DNA of 64,000 nt. It comes from Myripristis murdjan. Taxonomy: Eukaryota > Chordata > Actinopteri > Holocentriformes > Holocentridae. The position numbers and the translations under genes were made by a program. Shown here one piece after another: positions 1-16,495 of this stretch; the stretch's first letter is position 1, and each line of letters opens with the position of its first letter. The DNA lies in contig NC_043983.1 of the NCBI RefSeq assembly GCF_902150065.1, positions 20,871,321 to 20,935,320 on the forward strand, given 5' to 3'. Below the pieces are notes generated by a model. The model did not search any database. It was not told the origin of the DNA and was given only the letters and a program-made list of their open reading frames with translations.

Positions 1-3000
1 ATCGTGGAGCCTTTTTCTTGACAGGTTTTAACTTTTAAGATCTCTGCATATGTAAAAAGGTATCAAATGAAAAACTATTGTCTTTTTAATTCCAATTCAA
101 AACCTGTTTTCTGTGGAGAAAAATAGCTAAAAGGTGTAGGTTTTATGGTCTCTTAATTTGTACTGGCAATGCATATCCCAAATAAATAGTTTCTTTTGTT
201 GCATAAATTGCAGTTTTGTCATTTTTCCAGTCAACTTTGATGTAATTCTAGCGAATGTGGAAGTGAATTTCAGTATGCTTGGAAACTTGTGTGTGGGTTT
301 TCTCCTCCAGACTTTTGTAATAAGGTCAGGGTCACAAGTTACTGTAGGACACAAGTTAACACGTTGTAGACTTGTCAGTCCCATACCTCTGGATAACACA
401 GCATGTCACACTTCTGACCATGCTACACCATTGAAGGCATTTTCTCACTGCTCGCATGGCGTTGAAGCTGGGGCGAGCTGGTGAGGGTGTGAAGGGGACA
501 TTTTCACAGTTTTCGAAGTGAGTGAAGGCTGTGCGCTTACAGCAGGCAGACACTTCCTCCCCCTCCCTTTCCCCACACCCAGTGCTCCCTCCAAGGCATG
601 GTTAATGTGCGTTCCCTGAAAGAGGCGGAATGTACACTTATCTCTCTCTTCCAGATAAATGAGACAGGATGTCTGATTCTGCTCCTCCAATTCATCCGTT
701 TCTTTCCCTCCGCTGGAAAAAGGAGAAAGGGGTTGAGGCATCAACTTCTGGATTAGGAAGGAGTTCCCAGGAGCATCCAAATCAAAGAGCGTGACAGAGA
801 CTGTGGGAGTGACATATGCAAACATGATCAAATATAATTACATGGGGATGCCTCCTTGTTTCTATCAAAGGGTTTCTTTTAGCCACTGTTAGGGGAATGA
901 AAGGGAAGAACTGCTGGACGTGCATGCCATAATTTATTCATGCGCTCCTACAAACCAAAAGGCATTGTGAGGTTGATTTAGTAATTACATGGTGAAAAGG
1001 TATAAATCCCATTCTGAGTAAAATCAGTGTACGTTCTTTTGAATGCGCTGGATAACATATTACACTGTAACGAATGCAATGAACATTTTAAGAGCGCTAC
1101 ACTGATCATTATCCATTTTACACGGGGAAAAAAAGGTGTAAATCCAATCATGAACAAAATCAGTATACAATTTCTGAACTCCTTTATTTATTAACAAATA
1201 CCTTGACTGATACATGACACTAATAATTTAATATCACACGGGATAATTACTTCTCATTCTTATTGTCATTATTACTGTTAAACGTAGTAGTAGAGGTAAT
1301 AATAGTGGCAATATTCATCAGTCTTGTATCTTTGGAGTTGGTGAATGTAGATTTTTGTCAGGTGAAGTAACTCAGCACACACAGTTTGTTATTCTAAGAG
1401 GCTTCTGTGTATTTGGTATGTGATTCCCCCACTCTGTTTGCTGCTGGTTGTCTTGTGTTTCTCTCCGAGGCTGACAGAGTGGAGGGTCAGCAGGGAGATA
1501 AGGCACACCTGGGTTTACCTGCTCTGGGGCGTCCCATTGCCTCTCTCCTGCCTGGTCCGTTTTTGTCCATTCTTTTGTCAGATTTGGTTTGCTTTGGTGG
1601 TTTTTTACACTTTTTTTTTACACAGTTTACACTAACAACATTCACCACACTACTTTCACTCACACACATCTGTGCACCTCCTGACACCACTGATGCCACA
1701 TACCACAATCTTCTTGCTTATAGTTTGGTTGTTTGTAAATCAATTATTTTATGATGGAATATACTGCTGTTTGATCTCCCTTGTGTGTCTGAGCCTGAAG
1801 CCACTTCATGACAGATGAGAAGTGTAAATGATGCCCACAATATCTCAGCTGCCAATACAGAAAGAGTCAAGTGCACATTGTAGCATTTATTGACAATGAG
1901 AAGCTATTTCTCTCTTCAATTCAACTTTGAAGATGTCCTCTGCCCTGAAGGTTGTGTTAGTCTTCTTGTCTATTGATGAGGGGCTGATGTTCCTATATGT
2001 GAACCTTCTTTATGGAAACTTCAGCCTCAACATAAATTGTCTTGGATAATTTTTTTTTTTTCCTATTGGGAATAAATGGCTATATGTAAATGATTTGGCC
2101 TGGATCTTTATCACTGAAATAAATATGAGCCATACAGACCTTCAGCCATTTTACCATTGAGAAAAGATTAAACTTTTTTTTTTCTTTTTGTAATTTTGCC
2201 AACTAATGACCGCTGTCAAAATAAAGATTATGATAGAAAAAAATCAAGATCTTTAAGTAACTTCTCCCAGTGGGTGCCTTCCTACCCAGGTCTTCATATT
2301 GTCTTCATCTTCGTCCGCCTCCTCCTCTTCCCTGTCCCCTCACTCATTTCATTTAGTCAAAGTTATCACCATGCAGTGTAATGCTGTAAATCAAATGGCT
2401 CACAACAACAGGCCATTGCGATACAGGTAATAAGATGTGCTGTCTGTTGGCATTATCCATTTTTGTGCTTCACAACTGAAAACATCTCAAAATGTGTATT
2501 AATTAATAGCACACGATGTATTATGTATTACAGATTTGCCAAATACTTAAGTGCTTGATTAGTAGATAAAAAAAAATATTTAATAATAATTTTAAAATAT
2601 TGGTTTAGTGCACATCTGAGGATTTTAATCGCTGGAAATGTATATCAATCATCAACTCAACCAGACTGCAATGCATGTGGCACATGGGGTTCAGGGCTCA
2701 CATTATATCAATGACAGTAACAAGGTTCATAACAAGGCTGGCTTTATTCACGGTGCATAATGTGCATGAGTTATACCAATGTCTGCCAGCACAATACACA
2801 TACACCACAGCGATACATGCCTGAGGGAACGGCTACTGGAGCAGAGACGTTGCAAGGTCTGAGGTCTGGGGGCACAAGATAATAGAGGCCCTTTGTTGTA
2901 GCTGAGGAGTTAGCTCAAGGAAAGCCTCTGCACTCTGCGGGGCAGTGCTGCATACACTAAGACTTGCTCTGTAGCGATGGAGCTCCTCTCTGACATGCAC

Positions 3001-6000
3001 GCCAATTGTGTTGTTGAAACAAATAACTGTAACTTTGAAAATTCAAAGGAGAGGTTCGCACTTGGATCTGTAGGAACGGGGCCCATATAATTAGGGACTG
3101 TGGGTGTGTTCCAGTGAGTGGTGCAGATTTCAGATTTGGAAACCGTTCAGTTTGGCAGAGACTCTCGGTGGATTGCTATTGGAATGCTTCAGTCTCATAT
3201 TGCCTATGCCACCCACATTTCTTTAATGAATTCCTCTGATCCTAAGTTTCATAAAGGAGACATTTGGAAAAGATTTCACAGATCAGTATGCGTCATCACA
3301 GCCTTTCAAGTTATTTAAACCGTGGAATATTTGAATTAGAATTTGCAGTATATTTGCCCATTTGGGGAGTGGGAGTTTAAGACTGTACACTGTTTCTTTA
3401 TGTTTGCCTAAAGCTTCCATAATGAGCCAGATATGGACCTTATCCTGTTCTTCAAATATATGAAGAATTATCCCTTCAAAATTGTGCCAGGATATGCTCC
3501 TAATAAAGAAATGAAAATCAAAGTTATCTCTGTAAAACATGAATCAAAAATGAAATAAAAATGCAAAATATTTTGCTGTGATGATCAAGGACATTTGGAT
3601 ATACTGCTGTTGCAATAATTATCATATTTACAGCCACAGCAAAACTGGGATTGTTCACATATATTCTCATGCAGCAGCGCTCTGATTTGTTGTTTATTGT
3701 TTGTTTATTGTCTTCATTATTGTTTTTTTCATCTCCCCATAGTAACAGCAGCTTTTGAAGTGTCCTCCCTTAATTTCTGCACAAAAAGTAATTTCAGACA
3801 TTTTCTCATTTCCATATGAAAACGTAGGACAACCCAAAGTTGATTATGTCAACATAAAGCATTTAGATATTGGACTTATTACCCAGTTATTACCCAGCTG
3901 ATGCTTGTGCACCCTGGCATGTGCAGTATATTGAAATTTGGGCGGCAGCTGTCATGTTGGGTTTTCCCATGATCCAAAATGTACAGTTTGGCTCACACTA
4001 AATGTGCTGGATGTCCCTAAACTATCTCTCTTTCACACACACACTGCCTTGATTTATGAATTGAAAATAATATTGAAATTAATATTCAAAACGGAGGCTG
4101 ACTTGACAAATTGTGTTTACAGATCAGGTCTGTGGAGTGTGTTGCGGTCCACAACAATGAAACACTGCTGACCCCTCATGGTCTATTTCGCTGAGGGTAT
4201 CGGATGTCAATGAATGGCCCTGGGATCTAGACAGAGCATGCCATTTTCAATATTAAGAGCAAATTAATGATCAATTGCATAGCAGAGGGGAAAGATAACT
4301 GTCATGGTGTCATAGCGAAGGTGGTGTAGATGGCAGGACTGGTTTGCCATTACGATGTGTACCGCCCAGAAGCTTGCTATTTACATCTCTGCCTGAAGAT
4401 AAATGATTTTAAATGATCAGCTAAATCACTATGATCACCTCTCCATTACACACCATCATGAATACGTAGTTCAAGAAATGGGAAACTTCTATTGATTTCC
4501 TCATCGTATGAAAGGGTTATGAGGAACAACCTTTATCCCTTCACTGTATTCATATTCATTCTGACTATTATCAACTACAGGACTTTAATTAAAAAAAAAA
4601 AAAAATGGAGAAAGAAAAAAAAATACATTTTTCAGGAACAACTGGGAAACTGGAACATTCAGCTTTGCTTTTAACAAAAAGCAAAAGTTTTGGTTTTGTT
4701 TGTCTTGAACAAATATGAGTTTTTCAAAACAACAGTAAAAATAATTATAGCCTACAGCTTAATGAAAAAGATAGAAAGTGAGACAAGGAGGAAATTTAAA
4801 CAATAACCTCTGGGTACAGAAATGTGTAAACAGTGAATAAGTCAGTAGATTATGGTATTGATGCAAGTTAACATTCTGAAATCAAAGTACTCTCTTTTTT
4901 GTCCCTTTTGGTCTGTAGATGATGAGTTGTTGATCATCTACAGATTTGCATCAGCTGAGCGAGACAGCTGTAAAGGAGGGCATTCCTTCTCATTTTGCCT
5001 CAAATAAAACTGATAAAATAAATCAGTAATTTAGCATTAATAGTGTCAGATTACATAAAATAACTATACAATATATTTTTTTAAAAAGAAATGGAAAGAA
5101 TTTAAAATACATATACAGTTGAAAGCTAGTCTACCTTTAATTTCATAACCTCAGATGCTGTCATGTCACTGCACAGCAAGGCCATGCTGCAATAAATGGA
5201 GATATGATCACAAAAGTTGCCTGGATGATCTAGATAATAATATACAAGTTCAAGTGACTCAGGTAGAGTCATGAACATAACTCAAACCAAAAATTAGAAA
5301 AATAAATAAACTAATTAAAAAAACAACACTAAGTCTAATGAAAACCCTTTGCTTTCAGACTTACTAAATCATGCAAAATACAAATAAATGTCACTTAGGT
5401 GGGGTCTCATTTAACCCACTCCACTACCACTTACTGTTACAGGCCATATTGCACAGAAAAGGAAGTGCAATAATCCATCTACTGCAACATCTTGAGTTGA
5501 TCACCACTATATAGGAAAAATGATCCACCTTCTAACTTTCACTCTGAGTGTGGCACAAAACTGAGCACAGCCTTTCTGTTTTCTCTCAGGTTTGAGGGAT
5601 AGGATATTGTCCATTAGCCCAAGTCTTTGTTTATAATTTAGACCTCATCTGTGGACGTCGAGTGTGACCTTGTGCAGCTTGAGCTGTCTCAGCAGAGCGC
5701 CTGGCCGTGGTGGCTGACACAGCGAGACGTCTGCCCGTTTGGGGACAGAGGGTGTATGTAGGTCAGCCATCGTCCTGCATCCTGTGACAGCAGCGTGGTC
5801 ACTGCGCTGTGCAGCGGCGGCTCAGTGGGACAGGGATTGGAGTGGACAGACCCCGAGCATGGAGAGGCCCCTCACACGTCAGCATGAACTTTCTCATTTC
5901 CTCCCCTTAAACACTTTGACATTATCAGGCCAGACAGAGCAATGTCCACCCTCATTACTCTCACCTTCGTTGCTGTGAAATGGACAAAATATAAGCTCAA

Positions 6001-6560
6001 GAGCAATAAAAATGCCGTACTGAACAGACATCAAATCACGGTGCGTATGTGCAATGTGGAGATGCAGAGATGGTCATTTGATGGGATGACAGTAGGCCTG
6101 TATCTTCCTAAACCCATGGCACTGACGCCAAAGGGTATTTAATTGAGAGGTTAAGGTTACAGTTTTGACATGGTTTCTTAATAAAATTAACACAACCTGT
6201 GTGTTAAGATGTGAATGGCAAAAGAGTGTTTGAGGTGCACTTGCCACTGTAACAAAAAATGTAGTTATTTATTTGGGTTTAATTCACACCATAAAGCTTG
6301 AGAGTAATCATTTGAAAAATAGTATTTTTCAAAACAATTTAAAGACTGTTAACAGTGTACTCATTAAACAAGAAAATGTTTAATTTCACACATTTTATTT
6401 ATTTATTTTTTTTAATGTCTGGGTGCAGCTCAAGTGAAAGCTGTCCATTCCATTAACGTTGATGTACTGCCATCTAGTGGCTCAAACATCGAGCCGCATT
6501 ATGTAGCACTAAAAAACCCATCAACACATAAATAGTGCACCATGTCCACTATGAAAATAT
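1..6560. other. Intergenic stretch with no recognisable gene
   Basis: I recognise no coding exon on either strand here. The open frames (for example minus 445-831, plus 1407-1754, plus 3118-3318, plus 5739-5978) match no family I know and show no splice-bounded conserved blocks. The stretch is AT-rich with short homopolymer runs. It holds a perfect 12 bp hairpin at 4912-4944 and a diverged 34 bp direct repeat at 999-1032 and 1135-1168. A GC-richer patch at about 5640-5900 could be regulatory or an untranslated exon of an unseen gene, but nothing shows which. Confidence 0.5.
4912..4944. repeat. Perfect 12 bp inverted repeat with 9 nt loop
   Basis: The arms tctgtagatgat (4912-4923) and atcatctacaga (4933-4944) are exact reverse complements separated by nine bases. 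It lies in gene-free DNA. It could be a chance hairpin, a transposon remnant or a dyad binding site; no flanking context decides. Confidence 0.7.
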
Positions 6561-6578
6561 CACAGTATATTGGAACAC

Positions 6579-6584
6579 TTTATT
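6579..6584 (-). terminator. Polyadenylation signal of MED8
   Basis: TTTATT on the plus strand reads AATAAA on the minus strand, about 155 bases past the MED8 stop codon. It is the only canonical hexamer I noticed in the expected place. Confidence 0.6.
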
Positions 6585-6737
6585 ATACATTTGCCATGTA
6601 AACAGCTTTACAGAGAATTGAGGATATAACTACTTCAGCTCTTCAATCATGATAGAACAGCAAAGAAAGGTCACATTGTTGCCACTGTTGTAGGTGTGGC
6701 AGTCTCTCAGAGGTAAATACAGGCTCAAGTTTGGAGC

Positions 6738-8952
6738 TCATCGGTTGTAAGGATGCATGGAACCAGAGGCAGATTTTATGTTTGTCTTGATGCTGCTTGG
6801 CATTTTTCCTGTGAAAAAAAAATCAGATGGAAAAATATTAATTAAATGCATGTTAACCTTCCTAAGTGGTTTGGGTCAACAAAAAGCTGACAGTTGAAAA
6901 TGGTGTAGTAGCCGCAGAAACCTTTCAAAAGTCTGCAAAGCTCAAGTGGCATCCAAGCCCAGTTATGATGGAACTGCAGTGAGTTGAATCTGGCACAAAA
7001 CTTAAATAAACGCCTATTTTAGGATCCTATCTCAGTAAGAGCCATCTGATGCTCAGAATTTAAATTTGGAAATGTAAGAGATCCCAAGAGCTTACCAGAT
7101 CCAATATACTGTGGAATCAGGAAAATATGGTTCTCTAGTAGTACATATTGTTTTACTTTAGGCAAACGTTTAAAAAAAAAAAAAATCTAATGCCAGCAAA
7201 AGCAAAAACTCAGGCACCTTTAATCTTTCATCTAGACTTTCAAAGTCATAAGAGTTTGTCATTTTGTTTGTTTCGTTGTCTTAAGATCCTTGGATGTGTT
7301 TAATCTCACCTGCACAAACCAATTCAATGTCTTCTTCAATGTTTTTAATCATCATTTTATGTTCAGTCACAGATAAACTTGAAAGCTTGGTGTGTAACTG
7401 TAGAGGGCTCCTACCTGGCTGCCCTTGTTGCTGTGGAGCCACAGGTCCTCCCATACCAGCTTGCTGGCCTGAACCACCTCCGATAGTGACTTGCTGTAAG
7501 GTTGGACCTCCACTAATCATGGCGCCCTGTCCTGGATGTCCAGGGGCCACTGGGCCCGGAGGCCTGCATTTAGAAAGCCCCTTCCCAAAGGCAACCGCTC
7601 CAACCAGTGCATTGGTGTCAGCGGGGTTGAAAGACGGTTTGTTCTGTCGTATTGCTGAAAGACAAGAAACTGTCAACAAACTGATTGCATGTTTATGTAT
7701 TAAACAACTCAAGACGATAGCATACCTGCACTTTCTGCATCTCTGTCATCGCGAGGATTGTTCAGCTTCTCCAGCAGATTAGAACACAATTTATTCAACG
7801 TCTGAATCTGTTTCTGTGAAGGAAAAATATCACTACGGATTACTGACTGAAAATAGGAATTGCCAGTGAATACCTGCGACATACCATACAGCTATACACA
7901 GTCCATGGCAAATGAAAGATACATGTCAAATGTCAGTGTCAAATTAATTTTATGGGCATACAGTTGTTGCATGACACTCACTAAGAATTAAAGATCATAT
8001 GTATGAGACAGCCTCAGTCCCTTGTGCTCCAACAACCACTATGCACAGCATTGAGTAAGTTACCTGTGCCACCTCGGGGCCGATACGTGCAGCCTCCGTA
8101 CTTAGCTGCTTCTCCTGCTCCTCCACCTCTGGATCAGGCTTGGTCCGCAGGTGGTCTGGGACAATCTCATGGCTGAACACGGGGACACGCTGCTCTGTTA
8201 GTTTCTGGACATGAAAAACACAGAGCCGGGGTGAATAAAGAGCCCAAGAGGTCACCTCAGAGCAGACGGGTCACTGTCCTCCAGAGGAAAGATACTCACT
8301 GCTAAATCCTCATCTCGGTCTGGAGACAAAAGCAGCGGTATTATCACCTGGTTGCGAAGAGACGGTGTTTTCTCGTTTCTCAGCAGTTTATTGATCGTGT
8401 TAAGCTGACCGGACAGGAGAGCAAAGTTGTCCAAAACAGACGGCCTAGGACACAGAAACATACCAGAGCATCGTAAGGTAAAAGTGACAGGGGAGACATG
8501 AACGTCACTAAAAGCCAAACAACGCTTAACTCACCATGTTAAGCGTTCATACTCGTTTTCCAGCTTGTAAATAAAACTGTGAAGGGAGTTTTTGACGTGA
8601 GCCACCCGAGAAATCAGAGACTCAACGGACGCCTCCAGCTGTTTCTCCTCTCGTTGCTAGGTGAGACAACAAAAATCAACTGGATAAACAAGCAAACAAT
8701 TCAACACTTCAGGCACATACAGACCAATCACATCGATATTTTGTGGTTAGTGCCGCAGTCTTATCTTAATTTATTGTTATCTTCATTATTTAGCTGAGTT
8801 AGCTAATGCTAACTTTAGCTAGCTACCTAAAGTTAACCTCAAATTAGCGGTATACAACTCAAACTCATGCCCAACGCCAATGAACGTCAGCTCATAGATT
8901 AAATAATAGTTTAGCAGCATGTCATCTAAGAGAAATTAAGAACTACCTGCAT
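6738..8952 (-). CDS. med8: Mediator complex subunit 8
   Basis: MED8 is a head-module subunit of Mediator, which links transcription activators to RNA polymerase II in the nucleus. Seven coding exons run 8947-8952, 8535-8656, 8300-8444, 8064-8204, 7726-7813, 7415-7654 and 6738-6808. They join in phase to about 270 residues, close to the family length. The start MQQREEKQ is split: exon 1 carries only ATG CAG before a GTAGTT donor. Recognisable blocks are the N-terminal coiled region ([20 protein letters not shown]), [55 protein letters not shown] and the Gly/Gln/Pro-rich tail. The protein ends KTNIKSAS...MHPYNR, as in other vertebrates. If intron 6 is retained, the frame runs on from exon 6 to a stop at 7281 and gives a different tail. 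The gene is in tandem with ALDH9A1, and its promoter lies just below the ALDH9A1 3' end. Confidence 0.93.
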
Positions 8953-9110
8953 TTTGTTAACACTCCAGACACAAATACTGAGCCGGTTTTCAATAAGATG
9001 CTTCAACTCGCTGCCTTGTTGTACAACGTCCGGTTTGCTTTTTTCAAAATAAGAGCACGTGTTACAGCGTGCCGGTGTATGAATGCGTGCATCTATTTAT
9101 CTATTCATCA
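8953..9110 (-). promoter_or_regulatory. Probable MED8 promoter with E-box
   Basis: The interval directly upstream of the MED8 start contains a CACGTG E-box at 9056-9061. It is squeezed between the MED8 start and the ALDH9A1 polyadenylation signal at 9217-9222, so the two transcription units are separated by very little DNA. The transcription start is not visible from sequence alone. Confidence 0.4.
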
Positions 9111-9216
9111 AAAGAAATGACAATAACACATCAAAACTGCTGTTCCCCGAGACCCTCGATCAGTTTGTTTAATTCAGAAGCTAAATAAAAACGCACAACA
9201 ATGTCTTACAAGGGAG

Positions 9217-9222
9217 TTTATT
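9217..9222 (-). terminator. Polyadenylation signal of ALDH9A1
   Basis: TTTATT on plus is AATAAA on minus, about 525 bases beyond the ALDH9A1 stop. It sits only about 270 bases upstream of the MED8 start codon. Confidence 0.5.
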
Positions 9223-9744
9223 TTGTTAAAAAAGCGTTAGGTGTTGGCACAATGGTACTTCATTCATATAAAACCTGAAGCCAGCAGTGTTGAGGTTATA
9301 AAAGGCTTGAGTGTCCTATACCTACTTTATAATAATGCTGAGTCACAATTCAGAGGCTCAATGTTGGTAACTACAGCATTTTTTTTTTTTTTTTAAATGA
9401 AAAGTAGGTTCAATCTAAAAATAGGGCCTGTATTTATTATGTATGTTAAAATGCATGTGGCCATGTGTTAAACAGACTCATTTGAAGAATGAAGTTAATA
9501 AAGTGTTGTGAGCTGATTGGTGGTCATCCAGTTCTTCAGTTTTGTGAATTATTATTCATACAGGCATCTAGCTCCTCACATGTAATGCTGGTAATGTGTT
9601 CCACAGTAGAAATACACAGTAGAAACCAAATGAAGGTGCAAACAAAAGAGTTTAAGATGTTTTTGGTGCATATTGTCTAAACACTAGACAAGAGGGAGGT
9701 GCAGAGTGTTTTGTTCACAGTTGGGTAAACATGGAGAAAGGTAT

Positions 9745-13648
<3,904 letters not shown>

Positions 13649-14002
13649 TCAAAGTACCTGCAAGAGCACATTAACCAAAACATCAGCAGTGATCTATAGC
13701 GTTGCACGGCCAGAGCACGGTTCACTTTTCCCGTTACTTGTGTTATTACACGCAAATACACGGCCGTGAACTGCACCAGGCTAACTAGCATGAGAATAAG
13801 CAGCATGCTGAGAGTTTGCAAAGGCTAGCGGCGCCGCGCACATGGAGCCATTAGCGAGATATTAACAGGAAGAAAAAAATGTTAGCTACTTTACCGTGTA
13901 GGCTCTTGCTAACGGAGTGGATTCAAGCTTTGAAACCCAAGTCCAAACAGGACAAATTGACAATATAAAGCCTCGCAGTGAATGGGACCACGCCTCTTCT
14001 TC

Positions 14003-14010
14003 TTACGTAA
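14003..14010. promoter_or_regulatory. TTACGTAA bZIP-type palindrome upstream of ALDH9A1
   Basis: The perfect palindrome TTACGTAA lies about 365 bases upstream of the ALDH9A1 start. It fits the consensus bound by PAR-bZIP, NFIL3 and C/EBP factors. A GC-box-like 'ccacgcc' is next to it. This is motif evidence only. Confidence 0.35.
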
Positions 14011-14019
14011 CGCCAGGAG

Positions 14020-15200
14020 CTGGAGTTTGTCTCCCGGGTCCATTGAGGACAAACCGGGATAAATAATAGTTCACTACAGAGGGAAGTAGGTTGGCTGTGT
14101 TATTATGTAGCAACTGCTTGACAATCTTGTTTTGACAACCGTGAAAATAGTCACCTTTGTGCGGTTCCTAAATATAATGAGGTGAATATTATGGGGAAAA
14201 TGTCCCTGCGTACAGGAAGAGCATTGAAGTACAACGCGGTTGCACCGCAGAAAATGTGACAGTAACGACCAAATGAAGAAAAAAGGGGCTGACTTCTACG
14301 AAGTATGATGACACCGACTTTCACAGACAGCTTTAAAGGTTCCTGTTGCAATATTATATTCTTTCTTATGGTAGGTGTTTTTAATGTTTTTGCAAAAAAA
14401 AAAAAAAAAAAAAAAAAAAGTAGCTCAAGCGCAACCAAACCACACTGAGAAAACAAGCAAGGTTTAGTAAGTAAACTGGATTGTTTATTACAATAACAAT
14501 AAAAAGGACTGTTTGTGCATTCAGCCTCAATATGCCACCTTTTCAAATCCAAGACAATTAAAGTCTCAGGTAGTAGGCTTCACTTTGCTGGACTATTTGG
14601 ATGAGGATGATGAGAATGAAGGAAAAAGCCATACAGATTGCACTGGCTTTTCAGAATAAGAGGATTCCCTGCCTCCTGTTTAAGTGTACAGCTTCGACTG
14701 GCATTAAGATGTAAAACAAAGCAAAGTGCAGAAGCCTAAATGCAAAGCAAATGGGAATAGGAAACTCAAAATAAGACAATCAGGCATATGACTTGCAGGT
14801 TCAGTTATTTCCCTCTTAACTAGTGAGGAAGCTTTGAGTAAAGGCAAGTAACCTGCAAAGTGTAGATCTGTGACCAAGGTTGAAGGCTGTCTTAGTACTG
14901 GACAAGTCCAATGTAGGAATATTTATGACTGAGCAGCAAGATGGTGCTGAAACTTCATTGATCTAGGAGAAAATGTTTTGTCACTTGCCCCCTCCAGGAA
15001 ACCCAGAATAAGGACAGCTCCAGAGCCAGTAGGGATTTTATGACGTGTTTGACTTGTCTGCAGCAGGATGGTTATCCATGTGGGGCTTGAACCCAGGATT
15101 TCCAGCTGAAACAGGGTCTCTTTAAACATTTGGCTGCCTGCTACCCAAAGAGAATGCTTGCACAGCAAAATGTCCCAAGCAGATAAAGCCCAGTAGAAAC
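14020..15200. other. Gene-free spacer upstream of ALDH9A1
   Basis: No exon is recognisable. A long A run is at about 14395-14419. The open frames here have no family resemblance. The stretch leads into the ALDH9A1 exon-2 relic. Confidence 0.5.
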
Positions 15201-15536
15201 CTCTTTATGGCGTGATCCACCTCCTCAGCCCCACAAGGTAACCTACCATCTGACACAAAACACAACCTGCAGAGACAGAGGCAAAAATGGCACACCAAAC
15301 TGAAGAACTGGATGACCTCCAGGACGAATATACAAACTAGCCAGATCCTGTACAAGTTGAAAGAATTAGGCTACATTAACAGTTTAACAAAAACTGCAGA
15401 GTCAAGTTTGTGTGACATTTTTGTTATGCAATGAAAAAGATTACAACACGCTACAGATGAATTCAGTTAACAGCCACATGATAGCCTGACCTCATGATGA
15501 CCCTAGACAGACATCCTCAGGGCATGGCTCATATGT
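15201..15536 (-). pseudogene. Decayed duplicate of ALDH9A1 intron 1 plus part of exon 2
   Basis: This segment aligns along its length with 13068-13432 of ALDH9A1, in the same orientation. It keeps the 5' part of exon 2, still readable as [11 protein letters not shown] against [11 protein letters not shown], the exon's acceptor CAG, and most of intron 1, including the blocks 'cctcatgatgaccct' and 'catggctca'. The exon copy carries about five extra bases after 'cagatggta', which breaks the ALDH9A1 frame, and the sequence on the 3' side of the exon has diverged beyond sure alignment. No copy of exon 1 or the later exons is visible nearby. It is a partial segmental duplication, not a processed copy, because intron sequence is included. 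Confidence 0.85.
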
Positions 15537-16495
15537 TTATTCAACTTCGAGGTTGCATGCATGACAGTAATTCCTCCCTGACAGTTCTTCATGTCCACTG
15601 GCTTGTTTCCTATACTCCCCTGCACCAGCTCTATGTCTACGCACAGGAGGTACATTTGACTTGCAACAGCACTTTCATTTCCAGGAGTTGTGACCAGACT
15701 CCCTCTTAAAACAAGAACTATTATCACTGGGAAGCCAAACCATCTGAATCACATTTCTGAAAATTACGACGATGTAACTTTAATCTGATCCTGGTGAAAT
15801 CGACGCCACTGTGTCTTCTGATCACTGACCCATTTTCAAAGCAATTTTGACATTTCAAAAACAAATTTTCAAAACAGTTTTGAAAATCTTGAAGCCATTT
15901 GAAATGTTTCGAAAGTTTCAAACTTGACATCTCTGCATTTAACCAAGTTATTACCAAACCCTGAACCCATCTTTCACATTGTTAAGGTACCATATCTACA
16001 ACAATGCCTCATCAGCATTGAAAATAAGCAATATGTGTGACTGCCATTCTTAAACTCAATAAATCTAATTATTGTACAATCATGCATTCAAATAAAATAC
16101 ACTAAAATTTAATGATAAAACGTTTTTAATCTGTAACAAATGAGGACACAGAGAATGACTTACAACAATACTGATGACTTCATTAAAAAGGTGACTTTGC
16201 CAATTTATAGCCAAGTTCCAAAACAATGTATGGCATGTGCTGCATACAAGGTGGACACATTATTGTCCTTTATAAATCACAACAATTAAATTATTTTCTA
16301 AGGGAACATATTTTAAAATGAAACACCACAAGAATGAGGAAACAAACTGAAGTGTGCAGGTAGTGATTCCGTAGCTGCAACAGGTAATGCAATCCCAGTG
16401 TGGCCTGAGCTGCTCTGTGCTCTGATGAGGGAGCCACCACCTCCGGTCACACAGTCACAGTCAATGAGCAGCACTGCTGAAACTGTCTGAGGTGA
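15537..16495. other. Spacer between the ALDH9A1 relic and TMCO1
   Basis: No gene is recognised. A 23 bp near-perfect palindrome (11 bp arms attttcaaaac / gttttgaaaat, one base between) lies at 15865-15887. The part closest to 16496 should be TMCO1 3' untranslated region. I saw no canonical AATAAA for TMCO1; an ATTAAA-type variant is possible at 16108-16113. Confidence 0.45.

Noticed and set aside
445-831. 128-codon minus-strand open frame
   Set aside because: No recognisable domain, no flanking splice sites of note and no family similarity; left as intergenic.
999-1168. Diverged 34 bp direct repeat
   Set aside because: It could be an old local duplication, but the match is short and has no context.
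1400-1810. Possible interspersed repeat or promoter-like segment
   Set aside because: It vaguely resembles repeated fish DNA, but no ends, target duplication or second copy in the window supports it.
5739-5978. GC-richer 79-codon plus-strand frame
   Set aside because: It does not start from a gene-like context and matches no known protein; possibly regulatory DNA.
15865-15887. 23 bp palindrome as a possible regulatory dyad
   Set aside because: It is AT-rich and simple ('tttcaaaa' strings repeat around it), so chance is likely; mentioned only within the spacer entry.
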